Translations under genes and position numbers: made by a program
Shown: positions 43,013 through 50,227 of the stretch, piece by piece
Layout: the number at the start of each line of letters is the position of its first letter
Numbering within the stretch: the stretch's first letter is position 1
DNA from: a virus
Reading direction: 5' to 3' (one strand)
DNA: 64,000 bases
IMG/VR virus record: IMGVR_UViG_3300044535_000374
Span: 1-64,000 of that record
Notes under the pieces: model-generated
Database searches by the model: none
What the model was told of the DNA's origin: nothing
Seen by the model: the letters and a program-made list of their open reading frames with translations, nothing else

Positions 43013-43390
43013 ATGTCTAGATATGACACAATTAGCATACCTACAGAATGGCTACCTGAAATAATTAAGAAGGATGAATTTTGGGATAGCATTTCTGAAT
43101 GGCAGACCAAGGATTTGAATAACGAGTATGATATATACATATTCAATCCTAAGTCAAAGCAAATGTTCATGCAGGATTATGAATTAGAATTGGTAGATAA
43201 GCCACATTCTATATTTGGTAAGACCATGGAGATGCGTTTAACTAGCAAGATAAAGCAGTTGTTTGATGATACTATATCTTGTTCGTCTATGCCAGGCACA
43301 CATTTTTACCAAATAAAGTTGAGTATCGTAAAGGGAGTATTGACAGATATTAAGATAATAAAAATATTCAATTTTAAAAGAGAATTATAA
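43013..43390 (+). CDS. Hypothetical protein
   Basis: 125 residues, mixed alpha/beta with DKPHSIFGKTMEMRLTSKI and a Cys near residue 91. No family recognised. Its final base overlaps the next gene start. Context suggests a replication or recombination accessory. Confidence 0.6.
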   Translation: MSRYDTISIPTEWLPEIIKKDEFWDSISEWQTKDLNNEYDIYIFNPKSKQMFMQDYELELVDKPHSIFGKTMEMRLTSKIKQLFDDTISCSSMPGTHFYQIKLSIVKGVLTDIKIIKIFNFKREL

Positions 43391-43620
43391 TGGCAAAAGA
43401 AGGATTTACACAAGGCTCATTAAAGAAAGCTTACCCTAGCTTGTATGATTCAATGATGGAAACAAAGGGTGAAAGGGCTCCTGAAGGATGTTACAATACT
43501 TATGTAAACTTTTTCAGAGAGTATACAACAGCTAGTGGGGAAAGAAGAAAGGTCTCACTACAATCTATAATAGACTATCTAGAAAAATCAGGATACTCTA
43601 TTAAGATAACAGCAAAGTAA
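43390..43620 (+). CDS. Hypothetical small protein
   Basis: 76 residues; a basic helical protein with CYNTYVNFFREYTTASGERR and a C-terminal LQSIIDYLEKSGYSIKI. No known motif. Sits between the unknown 125-residue gene and the SSB-like gene. Confidence 0.6.
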   Translation: MAKEGFTQGSLKKAYPSLYDSMMETKGERAPEGCYNTYVNFFREYTTASGERRKVSLQSIIDYLEKSGYSIKITAK

Positions 43621-43644
43621 TTTTAAACCAAAAATAAAATCAAC

Positions 43645-43896
43645 ATGGCAGAAGTAAAAAACCAAAACACGATTGCGATTTTCAAAAACGCAGACAAGAA
43701 ATCAGAAAAGAGTCCTGACTACAGCGGAAGCTTAGAAATCAATGGAGTAAAGTACAGAACAGCTTTATGGCTAAAGCAATCTAAGACAGGTACAGCCTTC
43801 TTAGGTGGATTAGTTGAGTTAGCTGAAGAGAAGCAAGCACCTGCTGCAGCTAAGCCTGCTTATCAGCCTGTAGTTAACGATGACTTGGGGTTCTAA
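43645..43896 (+). CDS. SSB-like protein with DDLGF C-terminal tip
   Basis: 83 residues. The body GSLEINGVKYRTALWLKQSKTG resembles a mini beta-barrel, with a Pro/Ala-rich linker (APAAAKPAYQP) and an acidic hydrophobic tip DDLGF, matching the form of SSB C-terminal tails (DDxxF) that recruit replication proteins. Position in the recombination cluster fits. It is shorter than classical SSB. A similarity to DUF736-type proteins is also possible. Confidence 0.55.
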   Translation: MAEVKNQNTIAIFKNADKKSEKSPDYSGSLEINGVKYRTALWLKQSKTGTAFLGGLVELAEEKQAPAAAKPAYQPVVNDDLGF

Positions 43897-43960
43897 TTAA
43901 AAGCTATCCATTGATACAACAATTAATAGATAGACTACAGTTAACTAAAATTTAAGTAAT

Positions 43961-43988
43961 GGGGGTGCTTTGGCATCCCCTTCTTTTT
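43961..43988 (+). terminator. Rho-independent terminator abutting the RusA-like start codon
   Basis: GGGGGTGC (43961-43968), loop TTTG, GCATCCCC (43973-43980), then TTCTTTTT to 43988. The next base starts the ATG of the RusA-like gene. It stops the early/recombination transcript or attenuates entry to the resolvase gene. Confidence 0.8.
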
Positions 43989-44438
43989 ATGAGAAAATTT
44001 AATGTCACTATAAGCAATATACCTAGCTACTTTATCGTTAGCAGGAAGAAGAGATACACATCTATGAATCTTTTCTATTCTAATACTCATTGGAGTGTAA
44101 GGAAAGGTGTTGTTGACAAGGCAAAGAAAGCTCTATCATTATTTATAGACAGGAAATTATTTAATAAGAAGACAAAGAACAAGTTACTAATCAAGTATAC
44201 GTATTCATCAAATAAGACTACATTTGATATAGAGAATAGATTAGGTTTTTGGAGTAAGGTGTTTTTAGATTATGCAAAAGGCTCTAGCCTTGTAAAGGAT
44301 GATAATGTAAAGCACATAAGCTCTATTGTTTATGAATCGTACTACCATAAAGAAAAGGAAGACATACTTCAAATAGAAATATATGATATACCTAGCAAAG
44401 GTGACATTGGGGATACCATCGGAGAAGATAGTATCTGA
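43989..44438 (+). CDS. RusA-like Holliday junction resolvase
   Basis: 149 residues from the ATG at 43989; the longer frame from 43959 would translate the terminator hairpin. The RusA pattern is visible: KTTFDIENRLGFWSKVFLDY (74-95) and then LVKDDNVKHI (101-110), giving Asp80, Asp94, Asp104 and Asp105 as candidate metal ligands. RusA resolves branched DNA before packaging. The N-terminal VTISNIPSYFIVSRKKR resembles the first strand of the fold. Confidence 0.7.
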   Translation: MRKFNVTISNIPSYFIVSRKKRYTSMNLFYSNTHWSVRKGVVDKAKKALSLFIDRKLFNKKTKNKLLIKYTYSSNKTTFDIENRLGFWSKVFLDYAKGSSLVKDDNVKHISSIVYESYYHKEKEDILQIEIYDIPSKGDIGDTIGEDSI

Positions 44439-44613
44439 GATAGTTTTGACAGAAAAGTCTTTAATAGACTACGAACTGACGGAATACCAAAGGAACAGGG
44501 CTTTATCCTGTGCAGGAATAGAGAGAAAGACAAAGACAAAATATGATAAGTGGAAGGATGCTAGGCTCTTAAAAATAGATATAATCAAAGAGATAAAAGG
44601 CATAAAAACATGA
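44383..44613 (+). CDS. Hypothetical small basic protein
   Basis: 76 residues, overlapping the end of the RusA-like gene by 56 bases and the next gene by four (ATGA). Basic and helical (LTEYQRNRALSCAGIERKTKT). Start codon is not certain because of the long overlap. Confidence 0.5.
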   Translation: MIYLAKVTLGIPSEKIVSEIVLTEKSLIDYELTEYQRNRALSCAGIERKTKTKYDKWKDARLLKIDIIKEIKGIKT

Positions 44614-45029
44614 TTCAACAAGAACCAGATGTGAAGTTCAGCGGATATGACATAAAGAATACCGCTCCAAAGAAAAAGTATGGCAACTTCAGGACTGACC
44701 TTAAAAGAGGCAGAGAACAAGAGCAGATGGTAGCTGATGTATTTAATGGTAGCAAGTTTGAGGTTAAGTCAGACTACATGGCACACAGGACAGGCAACAT
44801 AGCTATTGAGCTAATGAGCAGAGGTAAAGACTCTGGCATCAATACTACAGAGGCTTGTCATTGGGTGTATAAGATTGTGTCGGCAGACTTGATACTAGTT
44901 ATTACAACAGAAAAGTTGAAACGTTTTATAGAAGAAAATATGGATAAGTATAAGATTGTGATGGGTGGAGATAACAACACATCTAAGATGATTCTTATAC
45001 CTATAAAAGATTTGATACTAATTAAGTAA
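44610..45029 (+). CDS. PD-(D/E)XK-like nuclease, last rightward gene
   Basis: 139 residues. A putative catalytic core reads FEVKSDYMAHRTGNIAIEL (Glu-x-Lys, then Asp, and a following Glu), with CHWVYKIVSADLILVIT. This resembles small PD-(D/E)XK nucleases of phage replication modules. It ends one base before the convergent stop of the minus-strand block. Confidence 0.6.
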   Translation: MIQQEPDVKFSGYDIKNTAPKKKYGNFRTDLKRGREQEQMVADVFNGSKFEVKSDYMAHRTGNIAIELMSRGKDSGINTTEACHWVYKIVSADLILVITTEKLKRFIEENMDKYKIVMGGDNNTSKMILIPIKDLILIK

Positions 45030-45030
45030 T

Positions 45031-45312
45031 TTACTTACGAGAGCTAAGTCCATTCCTACCATTCCTTGCTCTATTCTTAGATTGACTTTCTCTAGTCAAT
45101 GCGCCTCCTTTAGTGTGAGACATATCTTTCCCATCCCCATTACCATAGGTTCCTGCCTTTCTATTAGCTCTGTTAAGCTCAGCTCTATACTTCTTTCTTT
45201 CTTTGGTTGCATGGTATTTCTTGTCGTATTTTTTCTTACGTTCAATAGATTCCTTTGACCAATTAAGAGCGTTATAGCTTGGATGCTTACCTGCTAACTT
45301 ATTTTTAGACAT
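45031..45312 (-). CDS. Basic protein of a phage family of unknown function
   Basis: 93 residues, strongly basic. The segment KYHATKERKKYRAELNRANRK then GTYGNGDGKDMSHTKGG and NRARNGRNG is a pattern I recognise from small conserved proteins of diverse tailed phages. Role unknown; charge suggests nucleic acid or virion binding. Last gene of the leftward lysis/fibre block. Confidence 0.7.
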   Translation of the reverse strand: MSKNKLAGKHPSYNALNWSKESIERKKKYDKKYHATKERKKYRAELNRANRKAGTYGNGDGKDMSHTKGGALTRESQSKNRARNGRNGLSSRK

Positions 45313-45497
45313 TACTTATTTTTAAGTTTTTTACTAACCCATCCTCCTATCTGTATGACTAGCCACACAAAGGATAACAATGTTACTAAGAATTGTAACA
45401 CAGGGGTCATAGTCATTATGTTCATGTAATTAAGCCATGTTAATATGGTTGCTGGCACACCTACCATTCCTGATGCTTCTGATACTCCTTGACTCAT
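45312..45497 (-). CDS. Small holin-like membrane protein
   Basis: 61 residues with one strong hydrophobic helix (VLQFLVTLLSFVWLVIQIGG) and a weaker one (VPATILTWLNYMNIM), ending in basic KKLKNK. Placed directly after the endolysin gene. A holin or antiholin is plausible; no catalytic features. Confidence 0.55.
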   Translation of the reverse strand: MSQGVSEASGMVGVPATILTWLNYMNIMTMTPVLQFLVTLLSFVWLVIQIGGWVSKKLKNK

Positions 45498-45499
45498 TG

Positions 45500-46099
45500 T
45501 TAAGCTTTTAATAGATTATAATATTCTTTAAAATGAGCTATTCTATCAGCAAGACCGATAGTGCCTCCGTTAACCCTTTTTGTAATTTTAGTTACCACAT
45601 CTTCTCCTGCACCTGTATCAGCTATTGCATTTAATCCGTTCTTACTCCAAAACCATGCAGCTGATAATAAAGGATATTTTGTAGCAACCAAATCAGGATT
45701 TGCTTCAATGTTATCTTCTACTGTTTTATCAAATGCTTGGTAGTTATTTTTACCTGTTAATTGGATATAACCTCTACCACGAAACTTAAACCCATCTCCA
45801 CTAGCCTGATTACCATTACCCATTCTGTTTGCGTACACAATATTAGCAATCTTTTCTGGCTTACGTTGATATTCTTGTGCGCTTTCTGGTGTAAAATACT
45901 TTTTGAAAATATTTGTTAATCCTTTTGCGCTGTAGTTTAAATTCTCTGTTGTTACTCTGAATCCACCACTTTCATGCCCTGTCTGAGCTAAGAAATGAGC
46001 TAGTCTTTGTGGCGTGTTTACGCCAAATTTACTTGATACTTCTGGTATCTGATTTATAACTGTATCTGGGATGTGACCCTTTAATTTCTCTAAATTCAT
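45500..46099 (-). CDS. GH19-family endolysin (chitinase/lysozyme fold)
   Basis: 199 residues. Cell-wall hydrolase of glycoside hydrolase family 19. Catalytic-type residues are Glu43 in FLAQTGHESGGF and Glu52 in TTENLNYSAKG; the signature GRGYIQLTGKNNY is at 108-120. There is no signal peptide and no separate binding domain, so export would need a holin. It is flanked by two small membrane proteins. All key motifs are intact. Confidence 0.92.
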   Translation of the reverse strand: MNLEKLKGHIPDTVINQIPEVSSKFGVNTPQRLAHFLAQTGHESGGFRVTTENLNYSAKGLTNIFKKYFTPESAQEYQRKPEKIANIVYANRMGNGNQASGDGFKFRGRGYIQLTGKNNYQAFDKTVEDNIEANPDLVATKYPLLSAAWFWSKNGLNAIADTGAGEDVVTKITKRVNGGTIGLADRIAHFKEYYNLLKA

Positions 46100-46344
46100 T
46101 ACTTATCTTTTATATTCTTGTTACCAAATACAGCCTCTACTCCTGTAATACCACACATAGTTAATGCTGTATACATAAGGCCATTAAATACTATAGGTTC
46201 TATTACAAATGCAACACCAACAGCTCCTGTCACTATATCGGTAAGTGCGTATAAAGCCATCAATACAAATGATACGAATCCTAATACTGCCTTTTGATTT
46301 ACGTCAGACTTATCGCTGAACATTCTAAGTAAAAACTCTTTCAT
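46099..46344 (-). CDS. Putative holin with two transmembrane helices
   Basis: 81 residues. Two membrane helices are visible (VLGFVSFVLMALYALTDIV and VFNGLMYTALTMCGITGV) with a basic C-terminus (NKNIKDK). Its ATG overlaps the endolysin frame boundary (one base). This is the best holin candidate by size and position. Confidence 0.65.
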   Translation of the reverse strand: MKEFLLRMFSDKSDVNQKAVLGFVSFVLMALYALTDIVTGAVGVAFVIEPIVFNGLMYTALTMCGITGVEAVFGNKNIKDK

Positions 46345-46346
46345 AA

Positions 46347-46949
46347 TTATTTAATTTTCCAATATATGGATGCGTTAACAAATGGTGTTTTATTGATATC
46401 AATTCCTGCTCCTACATTATATAGCTTGTCACACTTTGTGTTTAAAAGTAGATTTACTTGTACATTGTTTACAAAGTTTACCTTGTCAAACGAAGCTCCT
46501 ACACCCCAAAATAATTTGGTCTTAGGTAGTTCTTTAACAATAGTAGTCTCTTTAATAGTTCTTTGCTTCACATTAGCTGTGAACATTCTAGCTTCAATAG
46601 TATTCTTACTAATGGTATCCAATAGTACAACATATCCTAAGCTGTCAGGTAAACGTAAAGTATCCTTATATACGTTCTTAGCAAAATACATTTTAATAAT
46701 TTCTAATGTGTCCACGTTCATTGGAACCTGCACGAATATTGTTGTATCATGGTAGATATCTTTACCCTCTTTTGTGATTACCTTAGTCTTTATGATATCA
46801 ATTGTATCTATATCATGCTTGATAACCTCGTAGGGTTTCCCAGCAACATATTTGATATTGGGTTTCAATGGGTTATAAAGCCCATTCTTTAAAAAGCTGT
46901 AGGCAAAGGCAACTATCACCAAGACAGCTATGATTTTAATTATTTTCAT
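46347..46949 (-). CDS. Membrane-anchored periplasmic protein, spanin-like role possible
   Basis: 200 residues. An N-terminal transmembrane helix (IIAVLVIVAFAYSFL) is followed by a beta-rich periplasmic part (DTLRLPDSLGYVVLLDTIS) and a C-terminal domain LFWGVGASFDKVNF ending in SIYWKIK. The latter looks like an outer-membrane beta-strand signal. Similar sequences (DUF6808-like) occur in lysis regions of Bacteroidota phages. It could bridge the two membranes. A leaderless-type TAAATTTG box ends four bases before its ATG. Confidence 0.55.
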   Translation of the reverse strand: MKIIKIIAVLVIVAFAYSFLKNGLYNPLKPNIKYVAGKPYEVIKHDIDTIDIIKTKVITKEGKDIYHDTTIFVQVPMNVDTLEIIKMYFAKNVYKDTLRLPDSLGYVVLLDTISKNTIEARMFTANVKQRTIKETTIVKELPKTKLFWGVGASFDKVNFVNNVQVNLLLNTKCDKLYNVGAGIDINKTPFVNASIYWKIK

Positions 46950-46953
46950 ACTG

Positions 46954-46961
46954 CAAATTTA
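46954..46961 (-). promoter_or_regulatory. TAAATTTG box, leaderless, before the lysis-region gene
   Basis: Ends four bases before the ATG at 46949 and overlaps the stop codon of the beta-barrel gene. Confidence 0.5.
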
Positions 46962-48182
46962 CAAATTAAATTTTGACCCTATCTGTATTCCGATGGTATG
47001 AAGCGGCCCCATATATTTGACATTAGTTGCAAGTCTAAATCTTTTAGACAATGCTATGTCAAATGATGAGCCTAATATGTAGCTTAATTGACTCATAGAT
47101 GTCAAATCCTTTGATTTACTTGTATAACTCAGTGGGTTAGACATTAAAAAAACCTCTGGTGTTATAGTCAATCTTTTGCTGTAAACGTATGGCTTCATCC
47201 CAAATAACACTATAGAAGAAGTCCAGAATTGTTGTTTTACAGCCTCAAATGGGATAGATGTATTAATAATAGTCAAGGCATAGCCATAAATGTATGACTT
47301 ATGAGACATCACATATGATTTACCTAGTATATGTATGATGCCTCCATCATTATATGCCATTGTGTAAGAAGTTGTCCCTACGCCACATAAAGTCCCATTC
47401 TGAATATCCATCTTAGAATACCTTGTAGATAGGGCAAATTGTCTTAAATTTGAGAAGATTGTCAATGTAGAGCCGTAAGACACGTCTCCTGCCATAGATG
47501 CTCTAGAAACGCCTAAATTTGCCATTAAATTAAAGTCACCTTGAAACTGCTGAACCGCACTCAAATCAGACGAAAAAATCAATGGGGTTTGGCCTGCCTT
47601 TGCGGAAGACTTTTTCTTTTCCTCTTTCTTCTCTTCTTTCTTTTCTTCTTTTTTATCCTCGGATTTACTCTCAGATTTACTTTCAGAGGACTCAGAACTG
47701 CTTTCGCTAGAACTACCCTCACTCTGAGACGAACTGGAGCTAGAATTACCCTCACTTTGAGACGAAGCTGGTTGGCTAGAAGGTGCAGAAGATGGCGCAG
47801 GCGCAGGAGTAGGAGTTGGAACACTTACACTGCTAGCAGCACTCGCAGCGGCACTTGATGCTGCTGAACTTACTGCTGCTGAAACTGAATTTGTTACCGT
47901 TTGCTGTGTTAATTGTTGAGTCAGTTGTGTTACTGGACATGGCGCTGAATACTCTGCGTATACTTGACTTACCCAAGTCATTAAAGCTCCTGACCTTACA
48001 TCTTGAGCTGTTATATATCTAGACTTACCCATAAACACAATTGTAGTGCCTTGGATTGGCACCACAAATACTGTAACCTTCTTGCTACATGGGTCTATAA
48101 ATGTACTTGTAAGTATCTGAGCGTTCACGTTTACGTGAAACAAGAATAAAAGTGAACAGAGTAAGCTAGTTTTTAAATACAT
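46959..48182 (-). CDS. Exported outer-membrane beta-barrel-like protein with Ser/Glu/Lys linker
   Basis: 407 residues. Signal peptide ending HVNVNAQ; residues 23-90 form a small domain with two Cys; 90-200 is low complexity (Ala/Ser/Pro, then Ser/Glu, then Lys/Glu repeats KKEEKKEEKKEEKKK); residues 200-407 are alternating beta strands ending in a Phe-Asn-Leu outer-membrane signature. The charged linker may span the periplasm or bind partners. It overlaps the CsgG-like gene upstream by 17 bases, suggesting a joint function. It may act on host surface or egress. Confidence 0.65.
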   Translation of the reverse strand: MYLKTSLLCSLLFLFHVNVNAQILTSTFIDPCSKKVTVFVVPIQGTTIVFMGKSRYITAQDVRSGALMTWVSQVYAEYSAPCPVTQLTQQLTQQTVTNSVSAAVSSAASSAAASAASSVSVPTPTPAPAPSSAPSSQPASSQSEGNSSSSSSQSEGSSSESSSESSESKSESKSEDKKEEKKEEKKEEKKKSSAKAGQTPLIFSSDLSAVQQFQGDFNLMANLGVSRASMAGDVSYGSTLTIFSNLRQFALSTRYSKMDIQNGTLCGVGTTSYTMAYNDGGIIHILGKSYVMSHKSYIYGYALTIINTSIPFEAVKQQFWTSSIVLFGMKPYVYSKRLTITPEVFLMSNPLSYTSKSKDLTSMSQLSYILGSSFDIALSKRFRLATNVKYMGPLHTIGIQIGSKFNL

Positions 48183-48882
48183 TCTTTTTAATCATTCTTG
48201 ATAGGATGCGAGCACACGCAATATCTAGTGCTTTCTTTGTTGCAGTTCCTATCGTTGACTGATTAAATTTAACTTCACTAAGGTTATCGTCATTCAATAG
48301 GCTTGCCTCTCGTGTAGTTTTAGCTTCCCCCAATCCAGATGCAGCTATAATTTCTCCTGTCTGCGCATCTGTAAATCTTACTTGTAATCCTATTCTTGTG
48401 ACAACAGTCTCTTTAATGCCATCTTTTACTCTAATCTCTTCATCTTCTGAAACAGAATAATCATAGCACTCAATCTCAACAAAGTAATGAGCTAGTCTAA
48501 TCTTCCCTCTTCCGTCTAGCTTGTCTTGAGAAATTCCAGCTTGAGAGGCCTGAAATTGTTTGACCATTCTGTTCTTAATCTCCGTTTTATCTTCGGTGAA
48601 AGTGAAACGATTAAGATTTTCAAGGTATTCCATTGAGATGTTCGCAACTCCAAGACCAACCCTCTTTTCTTTAAGTTCAGGATACATCTCGTACATTTCG
48701 TCATTGATTCCGCATTTAAGTATTTGAATTGGTATAGTCGGCCCATCATAGTCCATGTATTGACTGATGTCAATCTTAGTCTCAAAGCTAGCCTTGTAAT
48801 TCTCTGTCTTAGTTGTCGCTACTTGAGAGATACCACTAACAGATAGCAACAACAATACAATAATATGAGTCAGTTTTTGCAT
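48166..48882 (-). CDS. CsgG-like outer-membrane lipoprotein/channel-type protein
   Basis: 238 residues from the ATG at 48882 (MQKLTHIIVLLLLSVSGISQ, a signal peptide); a start at 48933 would overlap the upstream gene. The central part RVGLGVANISMEYLENLNRF and the end GTATKKALDIACARILSRMI with GEIIAASGLGEAKTTRE match the CsgG family (curli secretion channel). CsgG forms multimeric pores in the outer membrane. In a phage this may insert a pore or surface assembly. It is coupled to the beta-barrel protein gene. Confidence 0.65.
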   Translation of the reverse strand: MQKLTHIIVLLLLSVSGISQVATTKTENYKASFETKIDISQYMDYDGPTIPIQILKCGINDEMYEMYPELKEKRVGLGVANISMEYLENLNRFTFTEDKTEIKNRMVKQFQASQAGISQDKLDGRGKIRLAHYFVEIECYDYSVSEDEEIRVKDGIKETVVTRIGLQVRFTDAQTGEIIAASGLGEAKTTREASLLNDDNLSEVKFNQSTIGTATKKALDIACARILSRMIKKNVFKN

Positions 48883-48899
48883 TTTTTGACTTATGTTTT

Positions 48900-49463
48900 T
48901 TACTTGTCTTTCAATAATCCACATTTCTGACACTCAAGTTCTCCGTCTCCGTCAGAATCTCCCCACTCATGCTCACATTGTCTGTGTGCCTGGTATTCAA
49001 ACTCTAACTTCTCCATCTCTTGTTCGTGTTCTTGTTGGTCTCTCTTAAGTTCAAAGTTTTGTCTGTTTTCTGTAACAGCTAAATCTCTAGCTGCAGCAGC
49101 TCCTTGAACAAATGCATCAGGGATGGTAGGGCCAAATGGCTTGTTAGTTTCTTTCATGTCATTTGTGTGAGACATAGAAACACCATCTTCTTCATCCATC
49201 TTCTGTACTAACATCTTGTCTTTGTCTGTGTCTGAGAACCAATAGTCTATAATCTTACCATAGCTACCAATAAAGGCACCCAATAATAACATTAATAACT
49301 CTTTCCATTCCCCTGCCATAGAGGCATTGTTAGATACTGCTACAAATATCCCTGCGATAATTAAAATAAACCCACCAAGAACAGCAGCGGTAATGTACCA
49401 TCTGCGTTCCATCATTGCGTTTAATAACTCTTTAAAGCCTGTTGGCTGTTTAGCGTTGTCCAT
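48900..49463 (-). CDS. Holin-like protein with C-terminal zinc ribbon
   Basis: 187 residues. Two transmembrane helices (WYITAAVLGGFILIIAGIFV and LLMLLLGAFIGSYGKIIDYWF) with a following SDTDKDKML motif, as in phage holins. The C-terminal 60 residues are a charged coiled coil and a CEHEWGDSDGDGELECQKCG zinc-ribbon-like end. A soluble metal-binding tail is unusual for a holin, so a regulatory role is also possible. Confidence 0.6.
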   Translation of the reverse strand: MDNAKQPTGFKELLNAMMERRWYITAAVLGGFILIIAGIFVAVSNNASMAGEWKELLMLLLGAFIGSYGKIIDYWFSDTDKDKMLVQKMDEEDGVSMSHTNDMKETNKPFGPTIPDAFVQGAAAARDLAVTENRQNFELKRDQQEHEQEMEKLEFEYQAHRQCEHEWGDSDGDGELECQKCGLLKDK

Positions 49464-49564
49464 ACGTTATATATTACTTCTTGATTTTGTTTTACTAATT
49501 TACTCTTTTTAACACCTGAGCGAATACTTCGTTTCGCTTTAGGCTTTGACGTCTTCTTTGCCAT
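49421..49564 (-). CDS. Tiny basic protein (47 aa)
   Basis: 47 residues beginning MAKKTSKPKAKRSIRSGVKK, then a less basic tail ending QQALKSY. Its end overlaps the following gene by 43 bases in another frame. Style matches the other very short Lys-rich proteins of this genome. Coding is probable but not certain. Confidence 0.45.
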   Translation of the reverse strand: MAKKTSKPKAKRSIRSGVKKSKLVKQNQEVIYNVWTTLNSQQALKSY

Positions 49565-49567
49565 ATA

Positions 49568-49867
49568 TTACCATTTAGGAGCCTCTTCCTTAAAATCATC
49601 GCCCTCTTTTTTCTTAGGAGTTGCAGCTGGCTTTGCAGGTTCTGACGCCTTTTCTTTAATGATAACAGTCTTACCACCTCCTGCAGCTTGTTGTTGCGTT
49701 TGATTGATATTAATGACTGGAGCCGCTGTTTGTGTTGGGGTTTCTTTCTCATCTCCTCCTGTTAATTTTGTTGTAATCCAACCACCCACTCCTAGAGTGA
49801 TTGTGCTAATGAATCCTATGATAACATTTTTCATAGAACTACCTGTGCTTTCTTGTTCTTCTGCCAT
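49568..49867 (-). CDS. Small membrane protein with Ala/Pro/Lys tail
   Basis: 99 residues. One transmembrane helix (VIIGFISTITLGVGGWITT) near residues 14-33 followed by a Thr/Gln/Pro/Ala/Lys-rich tail (EPAKPAATPKKKEG). No enzyme motif. Lies between the exported lipoprotein and the holin-like gene; may help lysis or membrane targeting. Confidence 0.6.
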   Translation of the reverse strand: MAEEQESTGSSMKNVIIGFISTITLGVGGWITTKLTGGDEKETPTQTAAPVININQTQQQAAGGGKTVIIKEKASEPAKPAATPKKKEGDDFKEEAPKW

Positions 49868-49873
49868 TGTATT

Positions 49874-50227
49874 TTATTTTATAATTATTGGGGTTCTAGT
49901 TTCTGAGCCATTTATATTCATCAAAATTAAGTCATATGTTCCACTTGATAATCCAGTTAGGTTATCCTGCTTTATTAATAAGCCATCTATTGAGCTTACC
50001 CCATAAGATTTGTATACTTTTCCACTCATATCCTTGATTGTAACATTATACTTGATAGATGGTTGTAGGTTAAAACTCATTGTAATTTGACCTAATGTAG
50101 GTACAGGAGACACATTAACATACCCCTGTTTTTCAGGTGTTTTAGCTTGTTGCTCTGGATAATATTGTATTTTTTTGCACGATACTACAACCAAAGCCAA
50201 GCACATGATGATACTGATTCTTTTCAT
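49874..50227 (-). CDS. Lipoprotein with type 9 secretion sorting-domain-like fold
   Basis: 117 residues. Lipoprotein signal (MKRISIIMCLALVVVSC). The remaining 90 residues, VSPVPTLGQITMSFNLQPS then KDMSGKVYKSYG and TGLSSGTYDLILMNINGSE, follow the pattern of the type A C-terminal sorting domain (NPxxGxxxIxF ... G.xVxxx ... GxYxxxI). Normally this domain ends large surface proteins; here it stands alone as a lipoprotein. It could bind the secretion machinery or be a surface adhesin. The ATG overlaps the cohesin-like gene by one base. Confidence 0.6.
   Translation of the reverse strand: MKRISIIMCLALVVVSCKKIQYYPEQQAKTPEKQGYVNVSPVPTLGQITMSFNLQPSIKYNVTIKDMSGKVYKSYGVSSIDGLLIKQDNLTGLSSGTYDLILMNINGSETRTPIIIK

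Noticed and set aside
45015-45045. Bidirectional terminator at the convergent gene ends
   Set aside because: Only a five-base AAGTA/TACTT symmetry is present; too weak to call.
47541-47858. Arg-rich and Leu/Arg-rich frames on both strands
   Set aside because: They are shadows of the Ser/Glu/Lys low-complexity part of the beta-barrel protein.
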